In this document: positions 41,486-49,025 of the stretch, one piece after another
Layout of the letters: every line of letters starts with the position of its first letter
Position numbering within the stretch: the stretch's first letter is position 1
NCBI GenBank assembly: GCA_910576865.1
Contig: CAJTKE010000013.1
Location: forward strand, 1-51,445
Reading direction: 5' to 3'
Source of the DNA: an uncultured Oscillibacter sp.
Lineage (GTDB): Bacteria; Bacillota; Clostridia; Oscillospirales; Oscillospiraceae
Length of the DNA: 51,445 nt
Translations under genes and position numbers: made by a program
The notes under the pieces: model-generated
Databases searched by the model: none
What the model was told of the DNA's origin: nothing
The model's input: only the letters and a program-made list of their open reading frames with translations

Positions 41486-42064
41486 GTGCGGCTGACGCCG
41501 ATGCGGTTCAAGGAGTTCACGTGGCCCCACAACCCGGAGGTGTGCACGATGGAGTACCGGCGGCGGGTGGCCGTCCATCAGGTGCCCTTCGGCGGGTGCG
41601 TGATGCAGGAGCTGGGGAGCTCCTACCGGGTTTTGAAGGGGGAGGGCGTTTTCGCGGGGGAGGGCGCTTACCAGCGGTTCCGGGAGCTGGCGGAGGTCTT
41701 CCGGTCGGAGGGGCCGGGGCTGCTGGTCCACCCGGTGTGGCAGACGGAACGGGCCTACTTCGCCGCCCTGGAGGCCGTGGAGGAGCCGCTGCCGGACTAT
41801 GTGCGGTACCGCTTTGAGTTCTGGGAGGACTGCGGCGGCTGTGACACCGGGCTGAAGGCGGCGGGCGGAACGGCGGGGGGCGGCGGGAGCGCCTCGCCGG
41901 CCTCCGGCGCCGGAAGCGCCCGGGTCCACACCGTGCGGAAGGGGGATACCCTGTGGGGCATCGCCAGGTCGTACGGCGTGGAGCTGACGGCGCTGATCCG
42001 CGCCAATCCGGGGATCAAGAACCCCAACCTGATCTATCCGGGAGAGGCGGTGAGGGTGCCTTGA
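41486..42064 (+). CDS. tail protein with C-terminal LysM domain (XkdP-like)
   Basis: A 192-residue protein with an N-terminal tail domain (TPMRFKEFTWPHNPEVCTME) and a C-terminal LysM motif (VHTVRKGDTLWGIARSYGVE then NPNLIYPGEAVRVP), joined by a Gly/Ala/Ser linker (about 132-145). LysM binds peptidoglycan or serves as a structural fold at the tail hub. GTG start at 41486 with AAGGAGG eight bases upstream. XkdP of PBSX has the same plan. Confidence 0.85.
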   Translation: MRLTPMRFKEFTWPHNPEVCTMEYRRRVAVHQVPFGGCVMQELGSSYRVLKGEGVFAGEGAYQRFRELAEVFRSEGPGLLVHPVWQTERAYFAALEAVEEPLPDYVRYRFEFWEDCGGCDTGLKAAGGTAGGGGSASPASGAGSARVHTVRKGDTLWGIARSYGVELTALIRANPGIKNPNLIYPGEAVRVP

Positions 42065-43008
42065 CGGGAAGGATTTACACGGCGGACCATCAGATTTTCG
42101 AGCTGCCGCCCCTCCTCAGCTGGCGGGTCACCCACACGGGGACGGTGCCCTGTGACAGCTTCACCGCCACCTTCGTCTACCGGAGGGAGATGGCCCCGGC
42201 GCTGTCCATGGCGGCGGGCTTCACGGCGGAGGAGGGGGGACAGGTGATGCTCCGGGCCGTGGTGGACGAGTACACCGTGGACCTGGACGGCGGCGGGCTG
42301 ACCGCCACCGTCTCCGGCCGGGGCTACGCCGCCCGGCTTCTGGACAACGAGTCCCGGCCCGTCACCTATGAGAGCGCCACGCTTCAGGAGATTCTCCGCA
42401 ACCACGCGGAGCCCTATGGCGTCAGCTGCGCCGAGGCGGCGGACCTGCGGGCCGGGTCCGTGTACACCGTGGCGGCGGGGTCCAGCCAGTGGAAGGCGGT
42501 GGAGGGCTTCTGCCGGACCTACGGCGGCTTTTCTCCCCGGTTCAGCCGGGAGGGGGCGCTGCTGGCCGCGCCGGAGGGGGCGGGGCGGACCGTCTCCATC
42601 GGGGCGGGGGACCCGGTGCTGGCCTGCTCCGTCCGGGAGGACCACTACGGCGTGCTGACGGAGGCCCTGGTCATCGACAAGACCCGGAACAAGGACTTCA
42701 CCGTGAAAAACCAGGAGATGATCGCCAAGGGGGGCCAGTGCCGCCGGGTGGTCTACACCCCGGGGCAGAGCACCTGGGACGCCATGCGCTACACGGGGGA
42801 GTACCAGATCCGGCGGTCCCGGGAGGAGGCCTGGACCGCCCGGGTGACGCTGCCGGGGAGCTTCCCGGCCTTCCCGGGGGACCGGGCGGCGGTGTCCCTG
42901 GAGCGGCTGGGGCTGGCCGGGACCTTCCGGGTGGCGGAGGCGGAAAACCGCTTCGACAGCCAAAACGGGGCCACGGCGGCGCTGACGCTGAAGCCGCTGG
43001 AAACCTGA
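42061..43008 (+). CDS. baseplate hub protein (XkdQ-like)
   Basis: A 315-residue protein resembling the XkdQ/gpD-type hub: the early segment LLSWRVTHTGTVPCDSFTAT, RGYAARLLDNESRPVTYESA, and a C-terminal domain with YTGEYQIRRSREEAWTARVT. The start is TTG (42061-42063), overlapping the previous TGA; no ATG or GTG lies in a plausible place. It would form the central hub carrying the spike. Confidence 0.78.
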   Translation: MTGRIYTADHQIFELPPLLSWRVTHTGTVPCDSFTATFVYRREMAPALSMAAGFTAEEGGQVMLRAVVDEYTVDLDGGGLTATVSGRGYAARLLDNESRPVTYESATLQEILRNHAEPYGVSCAEAADLRAGSVYTVAAGSSQWKAVEGFCRTYGGFSPRFSREGALLAAPEGAGRTVSIGAGDPVLACSVREDHYGVLTEALVIDKTRNKDFTVKNQEMIAKGGQCRRVVYTPGQSTWDAMRYTGEYQIRRSREEAWTARVTLPGSFPAFPGDRAAVSLERLGLAGTFRVAEAENRFDSQNGATAALTLKPLET

Positions 43009-43024
43009 CGGGGGAGGAATGTTT

Positions 43025-43432
43025 ATGTGGCTTTCCAAGCAGATGAGGCCGGAGGCGGCGGCCTCCGGGGCGGACCTGGGCGTCACCACCATCAGCGGCA
43101 GGCAGGTGGGCGTGGTGACCCGGGGGGAGGTCCGGGACCTGCCGGTCTACGGGCCGGGGGGCTATCTCTGGACCCCGGCCAACGGGTCGGCGGTGCTGGT
43201 GGTGAAGGGCGGGCCCGGGGGCGAGGAGCAGTGCGTGGCCGGGGCCCGCCCGGCGGAGGACCCGGCGGACATCCGGCCGGGAGAGGTGTACATCTACGGT
43301 CCCGGGGGGAACGCGGTGTACCTGCGGCAGGACGGTGGCGTGGAGATCCGGGGGGAGCGGGTGTCCATCACCGGGAAGCTCACCGTCAACGGACAGGCCT
43401 GGGCCCCGGGAGAGACGGAAAAGGAGGAATGA
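43025..43432 (+). CDS. baseplate spike/gpV-like protein
   Basis: A 135-residue protein with an OB-fold-like beginning (TTISGRQVGVVTRGEVRDLP, VYGPGGYLWTPANGSAVLVV) and a C-terminal run of short repeating strands (YIYGPGGNAVYLRQDGGVEI, then VSITGKLTVNG) that suits a trimeric beta-helix tip. This is the gpV/Mu gp45-type spike. ATG 43025 is chosen because GGAGG is seven bases upstream; the ATG at 43019 is only one base from it. Confidence 0.75.
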   Translation: MWLSKQMRPEAAASGADLGVTTISGRQVGVVTRGEVRDLPVYGPGGYLWTPANGSAVLVVKGGPGGEEQCVAGARPAEDPADIRPGEVYIYGPGGNAVYLRQDGGVEIRGERVSITGKLTVNGQAWAPGETEKEE

Positions 43433-43434
43433 CC

Positions 43435-43785
43435 ATGGCGCTGGAGCTGAGGGACGGGGACTATGTCCCCGACGGCGCGGGCGGGCTGCGCCGGGTCCGG
43501 GGACGGGAGGCCCTTTTGCAGCGGGTGCTCTTCCGGCTGACGGCCCGGCGGGGGGCCTTCCCCTTCCTGGAGGACCTGGGAAGCCGGCTGTGGGCCCTGG
43601 GGCGGGTCCCGGGGCCGGAGCGGCAGGCCGCCGCCCGGCAGTACGTGGCGGAAGCCCTGAGCGGGGAGGCGGTGACGGTGAGAGACGTGGCGCTGGAGCG
43701 GGACGGCGGCGGCAGGACGGCGGTGACGGTCTGGCTGCGCCATGAGGGCGAGGACCTGCCGGTGACGGTGGAGATCCTGCCGTGA
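43435..43785 (+). CDS. gp25/XkdS-like baseplate wedge protein
   Basis: A 116-residue protein with the wedge signature QRVLFRLTARRGAFPFLEDL followed by GSRLWALGRVPG. It is the DUF2634/gp25-type protein that helps trigger sheath contraction. ATG 43435 is preferred to ATG 43429 for spacing to AAGGAGG (7 bases versus 1). Two bases separate it from the spike stop. Confidence 0.78.
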   Translation: MALELRDGDYVPDGAGGLRRVRGREALLQRVLFRLTARRGAFPFLEDLGSRLWALGRVPGPERQAAARQYVAEALSGEAVTVRDVALERDGGGRTAVTVWLRHEGEDLPVTVEILP

Positions 43786-43812
43786 GGCGGGAGAGCGAGG
43801 GGGAGAGAGACG

Positions 43813-44871
43813 ATGCGGAGCGTTGAGGAGATTTACGAGGGGCTGCTGGAGGCGTTCGCCCAAAGGGCGGGCTTCGCGCCGGAGGAGGGCTGTGACCTGG
43901 CGGTGCGGCTGTGGGCCGCGGCGGCGGAGCTCCAGGCCCTGGAGATTCAGGCGGACTGGGTGCTGGACCAGAGCTTCCCCCAGACGGCCCAGGGTGTCTA
44001 CCTGGACCGCCACGGGGCCATGCGGGGGCTGAAGCGGCTGAAGGCCACCCGGTCGGCGGGGGTGCTGCGGTTCTCCGTGAAGGACGCCCCGGCCATGGAC
44101 ATCGCCATCCCGGCGGGGACGGTGTGCATGACAGCGGCGGAGGTCCGGGTCCGGACCACGGAGGACGCGGTGCTGGCGGCGGGACAGCTGCGGGTGGAGG
44201 TCCCCGCCGAGGCGGTGGAGCCCGGGTCTTCGGGCAATCTGGTGCCGGGAACGGTGCGGTTTCTGACGGCCTGCCCCGTGGCGGTGACGGCGGTGAACAA
44301 CCTCCGGGCCTTCACCGGCGGCACCGACGAGGAGGACGACGAGGCCTTCCGGGCCCGCATCCTGGAGAGCTATCAGCGCCTGCCCAACGGGGCCAACACC
44401 GCCTGGTACGAGGCCACGGCCATGAGCTATCCCGGGGTGACGGCGGCCAAGGCCGTGGGCCGGGCGGAGGGGCCGGGGACGGTGAACGTCTACGTCACCG
44501 GGGAGGGCGGCCTCCCCGGCGAGGAGCTGCTGGCGGGGCTCCAGGCGGAGTTCCGGGAGAAGCGGGAGATCGCGGTGACGGTGAAGGCCCTGGCCCCCAC
44601 CAGCAAGACGGTGGACGTGTCGGTGCAGGTGGCCCCGAGGGAGGGGGCGGACAAGGCGGCGGTGCTCTCCTCGGCCCGGAAGGCCGTCACGGACTTCTTC
44701 AGCGGGCGGCTGCTGGGCCGGGCGGTGCTGCTGGCGGAGCTGGGCAGCAGGCTCTATGAGCTGGAGGGCGTGGAGAACTACCGCTTCACCGCCCCGGCGG
44801 AGGACATCCCGGCGGACAGCACGGTGCTGCCGGTGCTGGGGACGCTGCGGGTGACGGAGCTGGAGGGCTGA
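43813..44871 (+). CDS. baseplate J-family protein (XkdT-like)
   Basis: A 352-residue baseplate J protein. Key segments are MRSVEEIYEGLLEAFAQRAG, VYLDRHGAMRGLKRLKATRS, GTVCMTAAEVRVRTTEDAVL, the conserved FTGGTDEEDDEAFRARILES and NTAWYEATAMSYPGVTAAKA. J proteins form the wedge ring around the hub. Length is normal. It follows the gp25-like gene by 27 bp and leads into the last gene after 4 bp. Confidence 0.92.
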   Translation: MRSVEEIYEGLLEAFAQRAGFAPEEGCDLAVRLWAAAAELQALEIQADWVLDQSFPQTAQGVYLDRHGAMRGLKRLKATRSAGVLRFSVKDAPAMDIAIPAGTVCMTAAEVRVRTTEDAVLAAGQLRVEVPAEAVEPGSSGNLVPGTVRFLTACPVAVTAVNNLRAFTGGTDEEDDEAFRARILESYQRLPNGANTAWYEATAMSYPGVTAAKAVGRAEGPGTVNVYVTGEGGLPGEELLAGLQAEFREKREIAVTVKALAPTSKTVDVSVQVAPREGADKAAVLSSARKAVTDFFSGRLLGRAVLLAELGSRLYELEGVENYRFTAPAEDIPADSTVLPVLGTLRVTELEG

Positions 44872-44875
44872 GCGC

Positions 44876-45454
44876 ATGTACGAGGAATATCTGCGGGCGC
44901 TGCTGGCGCCCCTGGGAGTCTACCGGCTGGACGGGGACTCCCTCAGCGGGGCGGAGCTCCACGCCCTGGGGAAGGGGCTGGACGGCGTCTCCGCCCGCCT
45001 GGACCAGGTGGAGCGGGAGAGCCTGACGGAGACGGCGGAGGACGAGGGGCTCCGCCGCCGGGAGGCGCTGTTCCTCCGCCGCCCCGCCTCCACCACCCTG
45101 AAGGAGCGGCGGGAGGCCATCGCCGCCCTTCTCCAGATCGACGGGGACAGCCTGACGCCGGAGGCCATCAACCGCACCATCAGCGGCTGCGGCATCCGGG
45201 CCCGGGCCATCGAGACGGGGACCAATCAGGTTCTGATTGAGTTTCCCAACACGGCGGGAGTCCCCCAGGACTTCGAGCAGATCGAGAAGATCATCCTGGA
45301 CATCCTGCCCTGCCACCTGGAGGTGGAGTTCCGCCTGCGGTACCTGACCTGGGAGATCTGCCATCAGGTGGGATTCACCTGGGCCGGGATCGAGGAGGAG
45401 AGGTACAACTGGCGGGGGTTTCAGCTGGCGGTGCCGCCGGAGGAGGAGATCTGA
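44876..45454 (+). CDS. XkdU/DUF2313-like tail end protein
   Basis: A 192-residue protein of the YmfQ/DUF2313 type (MYEEYLRALLAPLGVYRLDG at the start; ALLQIDGDSLTPEAINRTIS; NQVLIEFPNTAGVPQDFEQI). In phages it closes the baseplate and normally precedes tail fibre genes. Here it is the last gene: a strong terminator starts at the next base after the stop codon. No fibre gene follows. Confidence 0.85.
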   Translation: MYEEYLRALLAPLGVYRLDGDSLSGAELHALGKGLDGVSARLDQVERESLTETAEDEGLRRREALFLRRPASTTLKERREAIAALLQIDGDSLTPEAINRTISGCGIRARAIETGTNQVLIEFPNTAGVPQDFEQIEKIILDILPCHLEVEFRLRYLTWEICHQVGFTWAGIEEERYNWRGFQLAVPPEEEI

Positions 45455-45496
45455 GGGAGGGGACCCGGCGGGGCCGGGTCCCCTCCCCTGTTTTTT
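45455..45496 (+). terminator. strong terminator closing the phage-like operon
   Basis: GGGAGGGGACCCGGC (45455-45469) and its complement (45473-45487): a 15-bp stem with a GGG loop, then TG and six T. It begins directly after the XkdU-like stop codon. Confidence 0.92.
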
Positions 45497-45641
45497 CAGT
45501 CCGCCGCCTCGCCGCGCCTCATGGTTTCCGGTATGAAAACGCCCCGGATGCGCAATTATAAATGTCTTATTTTCTGATTTTATGCAATGTCAAACTTTCT
45601 GCTTGTCTTGTAGAATAGGGCCGTGGAATAGAGGTGCGGAT

Positions 45642-45950
45642 ATGGCTGTTTACGATTTCGGCATGAGACTGAAGGAATTGCGCGAGGGCAGGCGGCTTTC
45701 CCGGGCGGATGTGGCGGAGCGGCTGAAGGTGGCGCGGGCCACGATCAGCGGCTATGAGCGCAACACCATCACGCCCGGCGTGGAGCAGCTGGTGAAGCTG
45801 GCGCTGCTTTACAACGCGTCCCTGGACTATATGCTGGGAATGGAGTATCGTTCCCGCCTCTACCTGGACGACCTGAGCGAGAGCCAGCAGAGGACCGTCC
45901 TGGATATCGTCGAGCGCCTGAAAAAGGAATTTCGAACAGAGCCTGAATGA
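45642..45950 (+). CDS. XRE-family regulator heading the acylation operon
   Basis: A 102-residue helix-turn-helix protein: FGMRLKELREGRRLSRADVA, ERLKVARATISGYERNTITP, then VEQLVKLALLYNASLDYMLG, the Cro/CI-type fold with a short C-terminal helix. ATG 45642 has GAGGTG upstream. A possible promoter (TGTCAA 45588-45593, 17 bases, TAGAAT 45611-45616) lies in the AT-richer gap 45497-45641. The MBOAT gene begins 9 bases after its stop, so it is likely the first gene of that operon. It could instead belong to the phage-like cluster, but the terminator between argues against this. Confidence 0.85.
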   Translation: MAVYDFGMRLKELREGRRLSRADVAERLKVARATISGYERNTITPGVEQLVKLALLYNASLDYMLGMEYRSRLYLDDLSESQQRTVLDIVERLKKEFRTEPE

Positions 45951-45959
45951 GGGGATGCC

Positions 45960-47287
45960 ATGATCAGTTTTGTTTCGGTACGGTTTCTGGTTTTTCTGGC
46001 CGCCTCGTATCTCCTGTACTTTCTGGTTCCGATGAGGCGGCGCTGGCTGGTGCTTTTGGGGGCCAGCCTGTATTTCTATTGCTGCGCCGGCGTGGTCAAG
46101 ATGCTCTTCCCCCTGGCGGCGGGGGCTGTGGCCTATGCCACGGCTCTCCGCATCGCGAAAATCCAGGGCGGCGGCAAGGCGGACGTCTACTGGCGGAGAG
46201 AGCCGGCGGAGAGGAATTATCTGAAGCTGCTGCTGTACATGCTCTATTTTCCCCAGATTCTCCAGGGACCCATCCCCCGGCATGGGAGGCTGGTGCCCCA
46301 GCTGACGGAGGGGCACCCCTTTCAGTACAGGGACCTGTGCTACGGCCTGCAGAGGATGGGGTGGGGGTACTTCAAGAAACTGGTGATCGCGAACCGCTTC
46401 GCGATGATCACCCGGGAGGTTTTCGGAAATTACGCCTCCTATGAGGGAATGGTGTTTGTCGTCGCCCTCATCTGCGCCGCCATCGAGCTGTACTGTGATT
46501 TTTCCGGCGGGATGGACATTGTGCTGGGCGTGTCGGAGGCCTTCTCCATCCGTCTGGACGAGAACTTCCGGAGACCCTTTTTCTCCAGGACCGTGGCGGA
46601 GTTCTGGCGGAGATGGCACATTACGCTGGGAGCGTGGTTCAGGGACTATGTCTTCATGCCCCTGGCCGCCAGTCCCAGGCTGATCGGACTCTGTCAGGCG
46701 GCGAGGAAGCGCTTCGGCCCCCGCTTCGCCAAGCAGCTGATGACGGTCATTCCCCTGGCGGCCGTGTGGCTGCTGACCGGGCTGTGGCACGGCACGGGAC
46801 TGGACTACATCGCGTGGGGCGTCTACTGGGGCGGGCTCATCATCCTGTCGAACCTCTACGCGCCGAGGATCAAGGAGTGGAACGCCGAGCTGGAGGTGAA
46901 CCCGGAGTCCCGGAGGTTCAGGGCGGCGCAGACGGCCCGGACGTTTTCCTGTTTCTGGTCAGCCGGCTCCTGACGGCGCCGGGGGACCTGGGGACCTCCC
47001 TTGAAATCGCGTACAGGATGTCCGCGGTATGGAATCCGGGGATTCTGTTTGATGGGACCCTGTGTCAGATCGGTCTGGACAAACCGGACCTGTGCGTGGG
47101 CGTGATCGCCGTGCTGGTCCTGTGGGCCGTCGAGCGTCTCCAGGAGCGAAACGTGAACCTCAGGGACAGGATCACCGCCGCCCCGCTGCCGCTTCAGTGG
47201 GGAGTCTGGTGCCTGGGGGTTCTGATCGTTGTGATTTTCGGCGTTTACGGCGTCAGCAGGGACACATTCATCTACATGAATTATTGA
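45960..47287 (+). pseudogene. MBOAT-family membrane O-acyltransferase, deleted and frameshifted
   Basis: A DltB/AlgI-type protein that moves acyl groups across the membrane. The core is recognisable: LLYMLYFPQILQGPIPRHGR, CDFSGGMDIVLGVSEAF, FWRRWHITLGAWFRDYVFMP and the active-site region LTGLWHGTGLDYIAWGVYWG. Two lesions are seen. Between about residues 65 and 75 (LRIAKIQGGGKADVYWRREP) the roughly 100 residues holding the usual LGISFYTFQ segment are absent in frame. At the four-T run 46944-46947 the frame shifts: the first frame ends ...SCFWSAGS at 46973, while the conserved ending FLFLVSRLLTAPGDLG ... DTFIYMNY is in another frame to 47287. One extra T restores it. Confidence 0.75.
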
Positions 47288-47306
47288 ACAAGGGTGGGAA
47301 GAGGCT

Positions 47307-47534
47307 ATGGAAGAAAAAATCTTGAAGCTGCTGTCGGAGGAATACCCGGACGTTGACTTCGCATCCTCGGAGGAGCTGGTGGACGACGGCATCCTGGACT
47401 CCCTGACCATCATCGGCATCATCGCCGTGCTGACGATGGAATTCGGAATCACCATCCCCTATGAGGAGATCATCGAGGAGAACTTCAATTCGATCGCGGG
47501 ACTGGCCCGGATGGTGGAACGGCTGCAGGCATGA
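47307..47534 (+). CDS. acyl carrier protein (DltC-like)
   Basis: A 75-residue carrier protein. The phosphopantetheine attachment motif is DGILDSLTII with serine at residue 32. Helix spacing and length suit a D-alanyl carrier protein/ACP. It lies between the MBOAT gene (19 bp) and the SGNH gene (18 bp), so it probably carries the acyl group activated by the ligase encoded downstream. It is one of two intact genes in the operon. ATG at 47307; a weak GAGG precedes it. Confidence 0.88.
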   Translation: MEEKILKLLSEEYPDVDFASSEELVDDGILDSLTIIGIIAVLTMEFGITIPYEEIIEENFNSIAGLARMVERLQA

Positions 47535-47552
47535 CGGGAAGGGGCACGCGCT

Positions 47553-49025
47553 GTGAAAACGTTTTTCAAGAAGGTTCCCCCCAGGGCTTTTGTGTTCGCG
47601 CTCCTGCTGGCGGCCCTGCTGGCCGGGACCGAGGCTGTGCTGGGAAGCGCCGGGGAGCGCTGTTGGGTGGAGAATGCTCCAGGAGGCGAGGCTTTACAAC
47701 GAGGACATCACATCCTGGAGCTTCCTGTCAAAGCTGAAATACACCCACGAAAATTGGAAGCATCCGGATAAAATCGATTTAAATCGGCCCTTCAGGCCCT
47801 ATATTGTCCACGGAAACGTCTATCTGCTGGACACGCTGACGGACCCTTACGAAAATATTTATGACGCAAGCGATCCGGACGCGGAAGCGCCCGTCACCGA
47901 GAGCGCCGAGAGGTACCTGTCCGAGATGGCCGCACTGTGCGACGAGGCGGGCGTCGAGCTGGTCCTGCTGACGGAAAAGCTGCGGTTCACGAAAGCGGAG
48001 CACAACACCATGGCCAGACTGGCGGAGCAATACGGCCTGAAGTACATTGACGTCAATGAACACGTGGAGGAAATCGGCTTTGTCCATCACAGGGACCTGT
48101 ATGACCCCACCCATTTCAATTTGTCCGGCGCGGTCAAATTCACCGACTGGCTGGGGAAATATCTGTCGGAGAACTACGAGTTCACGGACAAACGGACCCT
48201 GCCGGGCTATGACCGGTATCACGACCACAGCGCGGAGTTCAACAGAAAAAAGGAGTACGTGCAGGGCATTCCCTTTTATGAATACCTTGAGGAGCTGGCG
48301 GCGCTGGACAAGCGGGAGAACATCATTTTCGTCTCCATCTTTGACGAGGCGTCGGAGAAACTGTCGGACAGGGGCGCCGAGCTGCTGAAAGCCCTGGGGC
48401 TGAATACGGAGCTGAGGAAAAAGTACCGGTGGAGCTACGCGGCCGTGATCCACGCCTCCGGGGTGCGGGAGGAGCATGCCCCGGACTCGGAGGGCCCGGT
48501 CATGCTGGGGGGCGCGATTGAGGGCGTGCCCTACGTGGCCGCGTCGGGCGGGTATTCCAACATGGAAGAGGCCCGCACCGGGAGACGAAAACGGAGGAGT
48601 ATGAGAGGCTGGCCGAGGAGGGGACCTTCCGGAGCCGGCTGATGGAGCTGGCGAAGCTGGACACGAGGGAGCACGCGATTTTCCTCTCCGTGTCCGATGA
48701 GGCAACCGTCGGCCTCCGCGATATCGACATGGCGCTGCTGGAGGCGCTGGGGCTGAAGACGGACCTGCGGGGACAGTACCGGTGCAGCTACGCGGCTGCG
48801 CTTTACGACTCCCGGGTCCGGGAGGATTTCTCCCCGGAGGGTCTGGCCACGCTGACGGGAACGGCGGGGAGCCTGTCCTACGAGGTGGTGTCGGGCGGGT
48901 ATCCCACCATGGATGAGGCGCATATCCTGTTGGACGGCATGGATTACATGCGGCGGGGCCGGAAGGAAAAAGCGAGGAGAGCGAGGTGTTCGGCGTGTAT
49001 GAGCCCCGGTACGATACTTTGGTGA
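47553..49025 (+). pseudogene. SGNH/DltD-like protein with two ILEI-like domains, multiply broken
   Basis: The GTG at 47553 gives a membrane anchor (KKVPPRAFVFALLLAALLAG), but the frame is lost near 47680, and the next frame resumes inside an SGNH domain (VELVLLTEKLRFTKAEHNTM, then DLYDPTHFNLSGAVKFTDWL with the Asp/His pair). The N-terminal serine block of SGNH enzymes is missing. The C-terminus has two copies of an interleukin-like EMT inducer (ILEI)-type domain: IIFVSIFDEASEKLSDRGAE and AIFLSVSDEATVGLRDIDMA, each continuing LLKALGL/LLEALGL and SGGY. A second frame change occurs near 48580. Both domain copies stop short of their usual C-terminal half. Some assignments here are tentative. Confidence 0.65.

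Noticed and set aside
43019..43021. ATG start of the spike gene at 43019
   Set aside because: Only one base separates it from GGAGG; ATG 43025 has normal spacing. The same reasoning rejects ATG 43429 for the next gene.
33033..45496. Ordinary inducible prophage
   Set aside because: No integrase, repressor, replication, lysis or fibre genes and no flanking direct repeats were found within the window.
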